Positions 8,566 to 16,927 of a DNA stretch of 64,000 nt are shown here, one piece after another. The notes beneath the pieces are model-generated. The model was given only the letters and a program-made list of their open reading frames with translations, was not told the DNA's origin and did no database searches. Position numbers and translations under genes: made by a program. The stretch spans positions 372,001-436,000 of the forward strand of contig JARLHI010000075.1 of assembly GCA_031292355.1 (NCBI GenBank). The letters are read 5' to 3'. The stretch comes from Candidatus Obscuribacterales bacterium. Lineage in GTDB: Bacteria; Cyanobacteriota; Vampirovibrionia; Obscuribacterales; Obscuribacteraceae. How positions within the stretch are numbered: position 1 is the stretch's first letter; every line of letters starts with the position of its first letter.

Positions 8566-9592
8566 AACGACCACGATGAATCAAATCACAAAATTGCAAA
8601 ACGCGATTTTCAGCCCAAAATCTATCCAGAACGATGCCTGCGTCCAGAGCGTGATGAGCATCTTCATGCTTATTACGATTGATAAAACCAGCATGACCAC
8701 CGTAACTTGGCGCAAGCAACGTGATATTGCTATTGTTTTTCAAAGCGTCGCCTTCAAACTGCGAAAACGGCACTAGCGGATCATCTTTCGCTGTAATGAT
8801 CAAACATGGCACAGCAATTTTATCGAGCAGCTTAATCGCGCTCGATTTTTCATAATATTCGGCAGCATCTTTAAAACCCGCATCGGGTGCCGTGTAAAGA
8901 TCGTCGAAAGCGCGAACGGTCTTTACTCGCTTCAAAGGTTCAAGAGGAATCGACATTTGAATTTTATGCTTTTTGCGAATTTTCGCTTTCAAACTAATTA
9001 AAAAGCGCTGCGCGTAAATGCGATTAAAACCACGGTTCATCACGTCCACGCAGGCGGCTAGATCAATTGCTGGCGAGATGGCGCACACTCCGCTTATGTA
9101 TTTTGCCGCGTCAGTTCCTAATTCGCCTACTAGCTTCACGACTATATTGCCACCAAGCGAATAACCTACGACAAAGATATTGCGTAGACCATCGTGCTCT
9201 CTCAACTCTTTAACAACAGCAAGAATATCTGCGCTATTGCCGGCGTTGTACAAAGTGGGCGACAAGCGCATTGTGTCACCACAATTGCGCAAATTCAGAC
9301 GCACAACATTCATGCGAGCAAGTATTGTTTTCTCGGCGATATTGACCACATCAGGAGACTCACTAGAACTCTCCAGCCCATGCACCACAATCAGGGTTGG
9401 ACGCTCTTTGTCGACAGGATCGATGCAGCAATAGCCAAGCAACTTGGTCTTTGGCGCAACGCTAAATAAGCGGGGTTCGGAAGTGGCAAGGGCATGTTTG
9501 GTATCGCGCTTACGCAACCAAAAAGCACCAGCTATTGTCATCACATGTGCGTTCGTCAAAGGAAATACAGGATTCAAGCCTTCATAATCCAC
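8546..9592 (-). CDS. YheT-family alpha/beta hydrolase (putative esterase)
   Basis: 348 aa. N-terminal PVFPLTNAHVMTI is the mark of the YheT/UPF0017 group, followed by TLIVVHGLESSSESP (oxyanion region), FVVGYSLGGNI (nucleophile Ser145), LIITAKDDPLVPF (Asp270 or 271) and YGGHAGFI (His300), a complete Ser-Asp-His triad. Family members are carboxylesterases or acyl hydrolases of uncertain substrate. The gene lies ten bases after the GT87 gene and overlaps the exported protein downstream, so GT87-hydrolase-exported protein looks like one operon. Confidence 0.85.
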   Translation of the reverse strand: MDYEGLNPVFPLTNAHVMTIAGAFWLRKRDTKHALATSEPRLFSVAPKTKLLGYCCIDPVDKERPTLIVVHGLESSSESPDVVNIAEKTILARMNVVRLNLRNCGDTMRLSPTLYNAGNSADILAVVKELREHDGLRNIFVVGYSLGGNIVVKLVGELGTDAAKYISGVCAISPAIDLAACVDVMNRGFNRIYAQRFLISLKAKIRKKHKIQMSIPLEPLKRVKTVRAFDDLYTAPDAGFKDAAEYYEKSSAIKLLDKIAVPCLIITAKDDPLVPFSQFEGDALKNNSNITLLAPSYGGHAGFINRNKHEDAHHALDAGIVLDRFWAENRVLQFCDLIHRGRYGAHNI

Positions 9593-9602
9593 GATTATTC
9601 AC

Positions 9603-10859
9603 CTACTTTTTTTCAACGGCACAAAACGTCTCATATGCAGCGTACACCAGCACTGGTAAAAGCAAAGTAAATGGTGGCACAACTGGATGAACCTGATCTA
9701 CCACAAACATCACCCAAGAAATAAATGGCAGCGATATAACAAAACGCTTCATCCACTTAGCGCCGGCAAATTCAGCTCGAATTGACTCAAGCCAAATCCA
9801 GGAGGCTGGCACCGTAAGCAACAAATAATCCTGTTTATGCGCGTGCGGGCTGAAGTACAACATACAGCAAATAGTTAAAGTGGCAAGAAATTTAAAGCGG
9901 TTTTGCAGCTCGACATTTTTGAGCCCCTTCAACCAGAAAGCAAATACAATAAACGCCACTACAAGACAACTGATGATGCAAACCCGGTTGACCATGGCTG
10001 AATCAGCGCCAGTAATGCGAACGAGAAGCGCCCGCAAATTTTGCTGGTCGGCTGGATTGACTCCGCTATAGGTACCAACTTTATACTCGCCTTCCATAAC
10101 CATCTTGGGATAATCGAAAATGTTCTGCATGCCAAGAACCAGGCCAGAGCCAAGCATCGCCACAACGGACGAAATAATGGCACTGACCACAAATTTCACG
10201 CGTCCTAGGGCCGCTCCAGCGAGCCCTAGAAATGGTAGGTACTGAAACTTCACAAGCAACAAAGCCGTGGACATGCCAGCTTCTATAGCTTTCCCATTTT
10301 TTACAAGCGTCCAAAATAAAATCGCCGACGGCACCGTCAGTAGTGCTGCCTGTCCCAATCGATTACAAACCCAGAAGGGAAACGATGCGGCGATGCCAAT
10401 TGAGAGAACAATAAAATCTTTGCGACTGCGCAGTGAATCTTTGAGCAAATAATGCAATGCCCAGAAAAAGAAGATGTCGCCTGCCACCACCCAGATGCTC
10501 CAGGCCACAGGCAGGCTGAAAAAAGGGAAAATCGCCGCGACAACAAAAAATGGCGGCGGACACTGAATAAACCAGGGCTGTTCAGGCGCAACCGGAGCAA
10601 TGACACTTTTGAGCACCTGATCTTGCAAGACGATGTCATAAATGTTTGTGGGCGCGTGCATCGCCTGCCAGGCAATCTTGCCGGCTGCATAATAAATCGA
10701 AAAATCAGACACATACGGTCGCCCGTCTTTAACGATAGCGAACAATTCGCCCGTTTTCATCCATTCCACAAAAGTGCTGAAGGTGCACAGCGCCCACATG
10801 GCAAGGGCAGCAACAAAGCCGAAACGGATTAGGTCGAGCCTGTCTTCGCTCAATTTCAT
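9603..10859 (-). CDS. GT87-family (DUF2029) membrane glycosyltransferase
   Basis: 418 aa with about nine to eleven hydrophobic segments. The large first loop carries DFSIYYAAGKIA, NIYD and FIQCPPPFFVV, matching the DUF2029/GT87 arrangement in which an acidic DF motif follows the first membrane span. Known relatives are mannosyltransferases that use polyprenyl-phosphate sugar donors on the outer face of the cytoplasmic membrane; donor and acceptor here are unknown. The ATG is 78 bases from the divergent GT2 remnant, so it may once have shared a control region with another glycosyltransferase. Confidence 0.8.
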   Translation of the reverse strand: MKLSEDRLDLIRFGFVAALAMWALCTFSTFVEWMKTGELFAIVKDGRPYVSDFSIYYAAGKIAWQAMHAPTNIYDIVLQDQVLKSVIAPVAPEQPWFIQCPPPFFVVAAIFPFFSLPVAWSIWVVAGDIFFFWALHYLLKDSLRSRKDFIVLSIGIAASFPFWVCNRLGQAALLTVPSAILFWTLVKNGKAIEAGMSTALLLVKFQYLPFLGLAGAALGRVKFVVSAIISSVVAMLGSGLVLGMQNIFDYPKMVMEGEYKVGTYSGVNPADQQNLRALLVRITGADSAMVNRVCIISCLVVAFIVFAFWLKGLKNVELQNRFKFLATLTICCMLYFSPHAHKQDYLLLTVPASWIWLESIRAEFAGAKWMKRFVISLPFISWVMFVVDQVHPVVPPFTLLLPVLVYAAYETFCAVEKK

Positions 10860-10937
10860 TGCAATTTCCTGACTCTTAGCATGCTTTCATAAGAGTTTAG
10901 CAAAGCCCTGACATTCCTGGTGGATACACTTAGTAAT

Positions 10938-11280
10938 ATGGAAAATCGAATTTGGATTATCGCTTCCCTGTTTTTACGACGAGCCCTCCTTTGGGGAGCT
11001 GAAAAAGCATACCCAGTCAGTGCTTGCTGCTGTTTACCCCAAAGCTGACATCATTAATGTGCTGGTCGACGACACAGGCGGTCAAGATACAGCCATAGGC
11101 GCCCTCGCCCAGCAAGAGCGCCTTGTCATTGTCCAGCCGCCATTCAACCTCTGGCACCAGGGCGCGCTCGTGTTTGCGCTCAGACGCCTGAGCACTGATT
11201 TGCATGATGGTCGTCTCAATTGCGTCAAACTCAATGGACTCGAGCTCACTGATTTAGAAGCAAAAAGTTTTCATATCTAA
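10938..11280 (+). pseudogene. Decayed GT2 glycosyltransferase remnant
   Basis: From ATG 10938 the first codons read MENRIWIIAS; the frame then shifts and continues as SLPCFYDEPSFGELKKH, INVLVDDTGGQDT, VIVQPPFNLWHQGALVFALRRL to the stop at 11280. The second frame has no proper start of its own. The pattern of an N-terminal strand, a DD motif and NLWHQGALVFAL is that of a GT2 nucleotide-sugar transferase, but the protein stops where the second half should begin. The break sits in GCTTCCCTG; restoring one extra TTCCC unit would rejoin the two frames, so slippage loss is a plausible cause. The gene appears inactive. Confidence 0.55.
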
Positions 11281-11286
11281 GTAGAT

Positions 11287-12288
11287 TTAGTTAGTCGCAA
11301 CAGGCTCCGACAAGCCAAGCTTCGCCCGAATAGCGGGCAACATCTCAGACGCCGCTTTTTCGCCCGCTTCAATTGACTCTCTAACTTTACGCTTGTCTGT
11401 TGTCATAATTGGAATGTCATCTATGTCTGGCACGATCAACACGTCAGAATTTTTAGCCGACTGAATGTCAGCCTGGGCGCAAAATAAATCCACTGTGCGT
11501 CTCTGGATACGCGCTAAAGAAGAGAAATAAGATTTATCGCGAGCACGAATGCTGCCATCTGTATAAACGGAAATAATCACATCTGCTTCGCCATCAGTTT
11601 TGGCGCAAGTCGCAGGCAAATTAGCGGCGACGCCACCATCGACCAACAATTTGTCTTCAAACTCCACTGGCTTTAAAGCGAGTGGCAGACTGCAACTAGC
11701 TAAGACAGCGCGAGTCACATCACCTGTTTTGACAACGACCGGTTGTCCCGAACACAAATCAGTAGCAACTGCTCGAAACGGTATTTTCAATTCGGCAAAA
11801 GTTTTGGGTAGATATTTATGCAGCAATTTTTCGTAGGGTGCGCCTTCTAAAACACCAGGAAAATGATTATGTGCGCCAATAGAAACGGCGTTGTACATGG
11901 GCGACCAGACTGCTTTGTACAGCAAATGATTTGACACTGTGTGTTGCCATTGACCATTGACAAAGATTTTTTCGATTTCATCGATGGGTACTCCGGCTGC
12001 ATAAAGTGAGCCGACCGCTGCACCTGCGCTAGTACCATAAATGTAATCAATAGGAATTTTGTTCTTTTCTAGAACGCGCAGCACACCAAGTGCACTGACT
12101 GATTTGATGGCGCCGCCACCAATACATAATGTGACCGTTTTACGAACAGCAGCAGCAGGCGCGGCAGGCGTCTCTAGCTGAGTTAGAGTTGCTTTTTGCA
12201 ACTGTTCAGCTTTAACCCCAACAGTGGTGGCACTGAAAATACCGATCAAGAAGAAACCGGCTGTCTGTCGCGAAAAATGAGTTCGCAT
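11287..12288 (-). CDS. Patatin-like phospholipase, exported
   Basis: 333 aa. Signal sequence or anchor at residues 1-28 (AGFFLIGIFSATTVGVKA). The patatin domain starts at residue 51 with LCIGGGAIKSVSALGVLRVL (oxyanion hole), then IYGTSAGA with the nucleophile Ser87 in GxSxG, and LLVDGGVAANLPA with Asp217 completing the Ser-Asp dyad. Family enzymes release fatty acids from phospholipids or lysophospholipids; periplasmic or outer-membrane location is inferred from the signal. No POTRA or beta-barrel part is attached. A palindrome CTAGAATTCTAG (12314-12325) lies 26 bases before the start. Confidence 0.85.
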   Translation of the reverse strand: MRTHFSRQTAGFFLIGIFSATTVGVKAEQLQKATLTQLETPAAPAAAVRKTVTLCIGGGAIKSVSALGVLRVLEKNKIPIDYIYGTSAGAAVGSLYAAGVPIDEIEKIFVNGQWQHTVSNHLLYKAVWSPMYNAVSIGAHNHFPGVLEGAPYEKLLHKYLPKTFAELKIPFRAVATDLCSGQPVVVKTGDVTRAVLASCSLPLALKPVEFEDKLLVDGGVAANLPATCAKTDGEADVIISVYTDGSIRARDKSYFSSLARIQRRTVDLFCAQADIQSAKNSDVLIVPDIDDIPIMTTDKRKVRESIEAGEKAASEMLPAIRAKLGLSEPVATN

Positions 12289-12411
12289 CTGATTTAAATG
12301 CCTACAAACGGGCCTAGAATTCTAGCAAAATTCAATCTCGCCACAGAGGCATAGAGCCTCAAAAATCAACAAGACCATCCGAAACGAAACACACCGTGAG
12401 CGCTTTCTCAG

Positions 12412-12438
12412 TTGCAACGAGGCAATTACATATATAAT
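12412..12438 (+). promoter_or_regulatory. Candidate sigma-70-type promoter
   Basis: TTGCAA (12412-12417), a 15-base spacer and TATAAT (12433-12438). The spacer is two bases short of ideal. It would start transcription near 12446, ahead of the 26-residue gene, the lipoprotein and the cyclase. Confidence 0.4.
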
Positions 12439-12495
12439 TTGGGAACAAGCAGTCAAGAAGAAGGGAGCGCGCGCAAATTGGCAGACGGAGAACCG

Positions 12496-12576
12496 ATGTT
12501 CTTTGGCATAGCAATATTTTTTGCAGCACTCGTCCTTCTCGGCATTGCGGCTAACCTCGGTTGGGTGCCAATGTAA
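12496..12576 (+). CDS. 26-residue single-span membrane protein
   Basis: The product starts MFFGIAIFFAAL, ends NLGWVPM and is one hydrophobic helix, with ACGGAG nine bases upstream of the ATG. The same ribosome-site sequence precedes the 38-residue membrane protein at 21241. It is the first reading frame after a candidate promoter and lies 38 bases before the lipoprotein gene. Function unknown; such peptides often bind and modulate larger membrane complexes. Confidence 0.5.
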   Translation: MFFGIAIFFAALVLLGIAANLGWVPM

Positions 12577-12614
12577 GTGGCGATCTAGTCGTATCAAGGT
12601 AACGCAGCAAGGCA

Positions 12615-13049
12615 ATGCTTTCCAATCCCAGGACACCAAACAATAAGCATCGAGCACCAATTGTGTGCACAATGCTCATTTCTGTCGGCGTTTTTATTTC
12701 CACATTGCTTTGTCTGGGCGGTTGCGGCGCCCCAGAAGGCGGCGACGAAGCGCTGACCAAAAACACTTATCTTGAGCTGGTGGACTGGCATATTTCGGGC
12801 TTCTGGATCATCAATAGTCCGGTTGTTTGGGTGCGTGTCGCCAATTACAATCAAGAACCAATCTCAGATGTGACCTTTCAGTACAACACATACGGGTATG
12901 AAGGACAGCCACTCGACCAGGCGACATACACGCTTGAAGGCACAGTCCCTGGCGGCACAGTGAAGAATTTCATCGAACAATACGTCGGTCTTGTGCATCT
13001 ACACAGCGATAAGCTGATGATCAAATTGATTTCGGTCAAACATGGCTAA
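12615..13049 (+). CDS. Putative lipoprotein
   Basis: 144 aa. A basic N-terminus and a hydrophobic segment (MLISVGVFISTLLCLGGC) end in the lipobox LGGC, giving lipidated Cys37. The mature part (about 107 aa) reads as a beta-rich domain: YLELVDWHISGFW, VWVRVANYNQEPISDVTFQY, ATYTLEGTVPGGTV, LMIKLISVKHG. This resembles extracellular domains that compare bound and free states of a chain but is not a family I can name. The last eight bases overlap the start of the cyclase gene (ATGGCTAA), so the two are translationally coupled and likely act in the same compartment. Confidence 0.65.
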   Translation: MLSNPRTPNNKHRAPIVCTMLISVGVFISTLLCLGGCGAPEGGDEALTKNTYLELVDWHISGFWIINSPVVWVRVANYNQEPISDVTFQYNTYGYEGQPLDQATYTLEGTVPGGTVKNFIEQYVGLVHLHSDKLMIKLISVKHG

Positions 13050-13860
13050 AGCGAGACGCACTCTCCTTTTGAGCATGCTGGGTGCAATGAGCGTCATCTG
13101 TGGAGCGGGTGTTGAACGCGCCTGGGCCGCGGAAAACAATCTGGATTCTGCTATTGCCTCAAACAAAATCATCGACCTGACGCATGTTCTGGGTCCAGGT
13201 CTGCCCGATTTCCATGAAGGGGCGGTATCTTTCACCTACGAGCCGCTTTATTCGGTAAAAAAAAACGGCTATGCAAACGGCAAGTTCTGTACACCCGAAC
13301 ATTACGGTACCCATGTAGACGCGCCCACGCACTTTTTTGACGGCAAGGCTTCAATCGACAAACTACAAGTTGAAACTTTTGTCCGCCCGTGCGTTGTAAT
13401 CGATGTGCGTGACGAGGTCAAGGCAGACCCAGACTACCTGTTGACGCCCGAAAAAATACAGGCGTTGGAAAAAAAAGACAAATTTCCAACGGGCTCGGTT
13501 GTTTTGCTCTTAACGGGCTGGGGGCAACGCTGGCAAGACGCGACCGCCTACCGCAACGTCGGCAAAGACGGCAGCATGCACTATCCATCGTTTGGCGCAG
13601 CCGCAGCCGATTATCTGATCAAGCACTGCCATGTGCAGGGTCTTGGCGTGGACACAATTTCAGCTGATTATGGACTTTCCAGGGACTATCCAGTTCATAA
13701 ATTGGTCCTTGGGCAAGGTCTTTATCTAATTGAAAATATAGCCAATCTAGAGCAGCTGCCAGCTCGAGGGGCAACACTCATATGTGCGCCACTGCCAATC
13801 AAAGACGGCACGGGCAGTCCTGCACGAATAATGGCTATTGTGCCCAGTGAAAAATATTAG
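13042..13860 (+). CDS. Cyclase / kynurenine-formamidase-like metal hydrolase, exported
   Basis: 272 aa. Signal peptide at residues 1-30 (LLLSMLGAMSVICGAGV, cleavage near AWAA). The body matches the cyclase family (PF04199): IIDLTHVLGPGLPDF, then EHYGTHVDAPTHF, which supplies the metal ligands His87, His91, Asp93 and His97, and GLGVDTISADYG near the end. Characterised members hydrolyse N-formylkynurenine or open cyclic amides and esters using zinc or manganese. The substrate here is unknown; an exported form makes tryptophan breakdown unlikely. Coupled to the lipoprotein upstream. The TAG stop overlaps the end of a convergent 55-residue gene. Confidence 0.85.
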   Translation: MAKARRTLLLSMLGAMSVICGAGVERAWAAENNLDSAIASNKIIDLTHVLGPGLPDFHEGAVSFTYEPLYSVKKNGYANGKFCTPEHYGTHVDAPTHFFDGKASIDKLQVETFVRPCVVIDVRDEVKADPDYLLTPEKIQALEKKDKFPTGSVVLLLTGWGQRWQDATAYRNVGKDGSMHYPSFGAAAADYLIKHCHVQGLGVDTISADYGLSRDYPVHKLVLGQGLYLIENIANLEQLPARGATLICAPLPIKDGTGSPARIMAIVPSEKY

Positions 13861-14024
13861 TCGTGTTGGTCGGCCAGAAAAGTCGTTTTGACGATGAAAT
13901 AGGCGACGACGCCATAAATCATCAAACAGAGAAGCAATGCCACAAATGGCATTTTCTCGAAAATCTTCGCAAAGGGTCTAGCGATGAAGTCGATTATGAA
14001 AAGTCCGGCTGATGCGGCTGGCAT
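13857..14024 (-). CDS. 55-residue single-span membrane protein
   Basis: Starts at ATG 14024 with GGAG six bases upstream. The product has an amphipathic N-terminus (LFIIDFIARPFAKIFEKM), a hydrophobic span (FVALLLCLMIYGVVAYFIV) and a short polar tail. Its stop overlaps the stop of the convergent cyclase gene. No family is recognised. The start signal and composition make it a real small gene in my view. Confidence 0.6.
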   Translation of the reverse strand: MPAASAGLFIIDFIARPFAKIFEKMPFVALLLCLMIYGVVAYFIVKTTFLADQHD

Positions 14025-14200
14025 GATTAACTCCAGTGACTGTGACGGCTAGTATATGGGCGCCTGATTGGGATAGCCACCCCCCAGTCCGCCCTTTTTA
14101 ATGAGATTATTGAAAGAAAAGCCACAACCAGTGGGGATTTTACGCGGCTGTCGGGTGGAAACGGTCAGAAGACCGGCTATTCGAGCTAGTAAATAGATAG

Positions 14201-14232
14201 AAAAACGCGCCAGCTTGACTAGAGCCGGCGCG
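14201..14232 (-). terminator. Intrinsic terminator after the 46-residue membrane protein
   Basis: On the minus strand a ten-base stem (CGCGCCGGCT against AGCTGGCGCG, one G-T pair) with a seven-base loop is followed directly by TTTTTCT. It lies 14 bases after the stop of the small gene at 14246-14386, which supports that gene being transcribed. Confidence 0.75.
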
Positions 14233-14245
14233 AAGGACAATGAAT

Positions 14246-14386
14246 TTAATCGATGTAATGACGATGATAATGAAAATGACTTAGCCAACGTTTGGCTATG
14301 AAAGCTGGGCGGAGTTCAGGCAGTAGAACGAACAAAATGCAGCTTGCAAATAGACCACACATTAGAAATGACATTAACCAGATCAT
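14246..14386 (-). CDS. 46-residue membrane protein with His-rich C-terminus
   Basis: Starts at ATG 14386 with AAGG four bases upstream. Hydrophobic span MSFLMCGLFASCILFVLLPEL, then a basic tail ending HFHYHRHYID with four His residues in eight, which could bind a metal. A strong terminator follows at 14201-14232, so it is a single-gene transcript. No homologue is recognised. Confidence 0.55.
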   Translation of the reverse strand: MIWLMSFLMCGLFASCILFVLLPELRPAFIAKRWLSHFHYHRHYID

Positions 14387-14789
14387 AAATCCTTTTCTCG
14401 AGGGGCTCGCCAGGGGATACCAGTGCTATTGCTTGAGGTAATGGTCGCTTTGCCAGGGTAAAGGCTAGGTTAAGGAGTCGCCTCTTGCAAACCTTCGTAA
14501 TATTAACTGTATTCCAGAAACAAGCGACTGAAGAGCTCACAAGGTCCTCAATTATAAGGCGATGACAGCCAGAAAGGCGACAAAGTTCCTCTAGCAAGCA
14601 TCAGTTTTAATGCGCCACTTGACGATACTGCAGGCGATACCACAGACTTCGAGAAAAAACGAACGCTCACGCATGGAAATCTCTAATCGCAAACGACCAA
14701 TACAGAACTTACTTAGAGTCTGAGTACAAACGAACGACAGAACTATCTATTCAGTACTGTACACTTTATTTACCAATGCGCTTTTTTGA
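14387..14789. other. Intergenic stretch upstream of the histidine kinase
   Basis: About 400 bases with no convincing gene. It should hold divergent promoters. At 14628-14645 a GATAC...GATACC sequence is almost identical to one at 6967-6984 (see findings). Frames of 93 and 27 codons on the minus strand have no ribosome site and are not called. Confidence 0.45.
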
Positions 14790-16355
14790 GTGGGTAAAAA
14801 CGTGACCGAAGAGCCGAGATCTAATCAGGACCTGACAGATGACCTAGCCAAAAGCGAAGAGTTCTTTCGCCTGCTTGTTCAAGGTGTTGTAGATTATGCC
14901 ATCTTCATGCTCGACAGGGAGGGCAACATTGTCACCTGGAATGACGGCGCCGAGCGTATCAAAGGCTACAGCGCAAATGAAGCAATCGGCAAGCATTTTT
15001 CAATGTTTTATACCGAGGAAGCCAAAGCTAGTAAACATCCGCAAAAGGAACTGGAAATTGCCGCTGAGCAAGGACGTTATGAAGAGGAGGGATGGCGCAT
15101 ACGCAAGGACGGCAGTCGCATCTGGGCAAACGTTGTTATCTCTGCTATTCGCGAAAACGGCAGACTGATAGGTTTCTCAAAGGTCACCCGCGATCTTACG
15201 GAGCGCAAATTAGCTTCCCACAACGAACAGATATTTAAATTGCTGGTGAATAGCGTCCGAGATTACGCCATCTTCATGCTCAGCCCAGAAGGCAATGTTA
15301 TGACATGGAATGAAGGCGCTCAGCGAATCAACGGCTATCAATCCGACGAAGTAATAGGCAAACATTTCTCGCTGTTCTATACAAAAGAATCGCAAAAGCG
15401 AAAGCATCCGCAGCGCGAATTAGAAATCGCGCATGCCACCGGCAGCTATGAGGAAGAAGGCTGGCGCGTTCGCAAAGACGGCAGCTTGATCTGGGCAAAT
15501 GTAGTCATTACAGCCGTCTACGAGGCGGACAAGTTAATAGGCTTCGCCAAAGTCACGCGCGATCTCACTCAACGATTGCTCACTGATCAAGAGCGCGAAA
15601 TGAGCGCAAAAATTCTCGATGCCACCAACATCGATTTGCAGCGCGCCCTCGACGTCAAATCTCGATTCCTCTCAACCATCAGTCATGAAGTGCGCACACC
15701 TATGGCTGCCATCATCGGCATGACAGAACTTCTCACCACGGAAGATTTAGGGCAAGACAACAATTTAGTTGTACGCAATATTTTCGATGCTTCCCAGCGG
15801 CTCTTACAATTGCTGAATAATTTGCTGGAATCAGCTCGCATGGAATCGGGCGAGTTGATTTTAGAAAATCGAAAGTTTCCAATCAGAGCAGTAATTGGTG
15901 ACATCCGTCAGCTTATTACCGTGGAAGCAAACCGCAAGCAGCTTCGCATTAACGGCAACGTCGATCCAGAAATTCCTGAATATATTTTTGGCGACGAGTT
16001 GAAACTGCGTCAGGTGCTTCTTAATCTCTCCCATAATGCCGTTAAATTTACTGACGCCGGAACAATCGACATCAGCGCGGAATTGGTTTCTAAAACAGGA
16101 AACAGCTTCACTATTCGATTTGTAATTACAGATACAGGCATTGGTATCAAATCTGGTGACAAAGAAAAGTTATTCAAACCATTCGTCCAGGCAGAAGATT
16201 CGACCAAAAGAGTCTATGGCGGCACAGGGCTCGGGCTCAGTATTTCCAAACAATTGGTCGAACTAATGGGCGGAACGTTTGGGCTGGAGACAACGTTTGG
16301 TGAAGGCTCAAAATTCTGGTTCGACATTGCATTTAGAGAAGAGGGCGTCGCATAA
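14790..16355 (+). CDS. Double-PAS hybrid-less sensor histidine kinase
   Basis: 521 aa from a GTG at 14790; a GTG four codons later (14802) is also possible, as neither has a good ribosome site. Two near-identical PAS domains (residues about 23-140 and 147-262) each carry YAIFML, WN-G-A-RI-GY, IGKHFS-FYT, EEEGWR-RKDGS-IWANVVI and LIGF-KVTRDLT. Then comes the HisKA helix SHEVRTPM (His299), the N box, DTGIGI and GGTGLGLSISKQ of the ATPase domain. There is no membrane segment, so it is a cytoplasmic sensor; the PAS type resembles redox or ligand sensors. The receiver gene follows with no gap and is the likely phosphoacceptor. Confidence 0.9.
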   Translation: MGKNVTEEPRSNQDLTDDLAKSEEFFRLLVQGVVDYAIFMLDREGNIVTWNDGAERIKGYSANEAIGKHFSMFYTEEAKASKHPQKELEIAAEQGRYEEEGWRIRKDGSRIWANVVISAIRENGRLIGFSKVTRDLTERKLASHNEQIFKLLVNSVRDYAIFMLSPEGNVMTWNEGAQRINGYQSDEVIGKHFSLFYTKESQKRKHPQRELEIAHATGSYEEEGWRVRKDGSLIWANVVITAVYEADKLIGFAKVTRDLTQRLLTDQEREMSAKILDATNIDLQRALDVKSRFLSTISHEVRTPMAAIIGMTELLTTEDLGQDNNLVVRNIFDASQRLLQLLNNLLESARMESGELILENRKFPIRAVIGDIRQLITVEANRKQLRINGNVDPEIPEYIFGDELKLRQVLLNLSHNAVKFTDAGTIDISAELVSKTGNSFTIRFVITDTGIGIKSGDKEKLFKPFVQAEDSTKRVYGGTGLGLSISKQLVELMGGTFGLETTFGEGSKFWFDIAFREEGVA

Positions 16356-16721
16356 ATGCCTCAGCCTTTAGTTCTTGTTGTAGAAGATGATCCTATGCTG
16401 CGTGATTTGACGAGGCGCCAGTTGACGAAGCTCGGTTACGAAGCCGTTCTCGTTGGCAGCGGCGAAGAAGCGCTTGACCACGACCATTCGCACATCGGTC
16501 TGATTTTAATGGACATTGGTCTGCCTGGCATTGACGGTGCTTATGCCACTATGTTGATTCGCGAGAAAGAACTTAGAAACCAGCGAAAGCGAGTACCGAT
16601 TGTGGCATTGACCGGTCACTCGGATGCACAAACAGCCTTTTCAGTGGGCATGGATGATTTTCTGCAAAAGCCAGCCTTGATGGCTGATCTCAAACGTGTG
16701 TTAGATAAATTTCTGACTTAG
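16356..16721 (+). CDS. Single-domain response regulator (CheY-like)
   Basis: 121 aa, a receiver alone: acidic pocket VVEDDP (residues 9-13), phosphoacceptor Asp53 in ILMDIGLPGIDG, Thr86 in VALTGHSD and Lys105 in LQKPA. Its ATG abuts the TAA of the histidine kinase, so the two are co-expressed and form a pair. With no output domain it must act by binding another protein or pass the phosphate on in a relay. Confidence 0.9.
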   Translation: MPQPLVLVVEDDPMLRDLTRRQLTKLGYEAVLVGSGEEALDHDHSHIGLILMDIGLPGIDGAYATMLIREKELRNQRKRVPIVALTGHSDAQTAFSVGMDDFLQKPALMADLKRVLDKFLT

Positions 16722-16927
16722 TTTTTAGTGAGAACTTTCTGGAAAGCCAAACCAACAAGTCCAGAAATTACTGGCACCATGATTTTATTGATAGGTAACG
16801 TCCGATGAACGGTGCAATCACCGAAGACTTTGAATGAAGCCTTCCAGTTCGTAACTATTCATCTAACACATGCCGATCCAAACATGGCAACAGCCTGTCC
16901 TTTAGCGGTGCCGCAAAGACTGGGTAG

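Noticed and set aside
12314..12325. CTAGAATTCTAG palindrome before patatin
   Set aside because: Twelve bases including a common restriction-type hexamer can occur by chance; no second site seen.
14316..14597. 93-codon minus frame
   Set aside because: No ribosome site; it overlaps the better supported 46-residue gene in a different frame.
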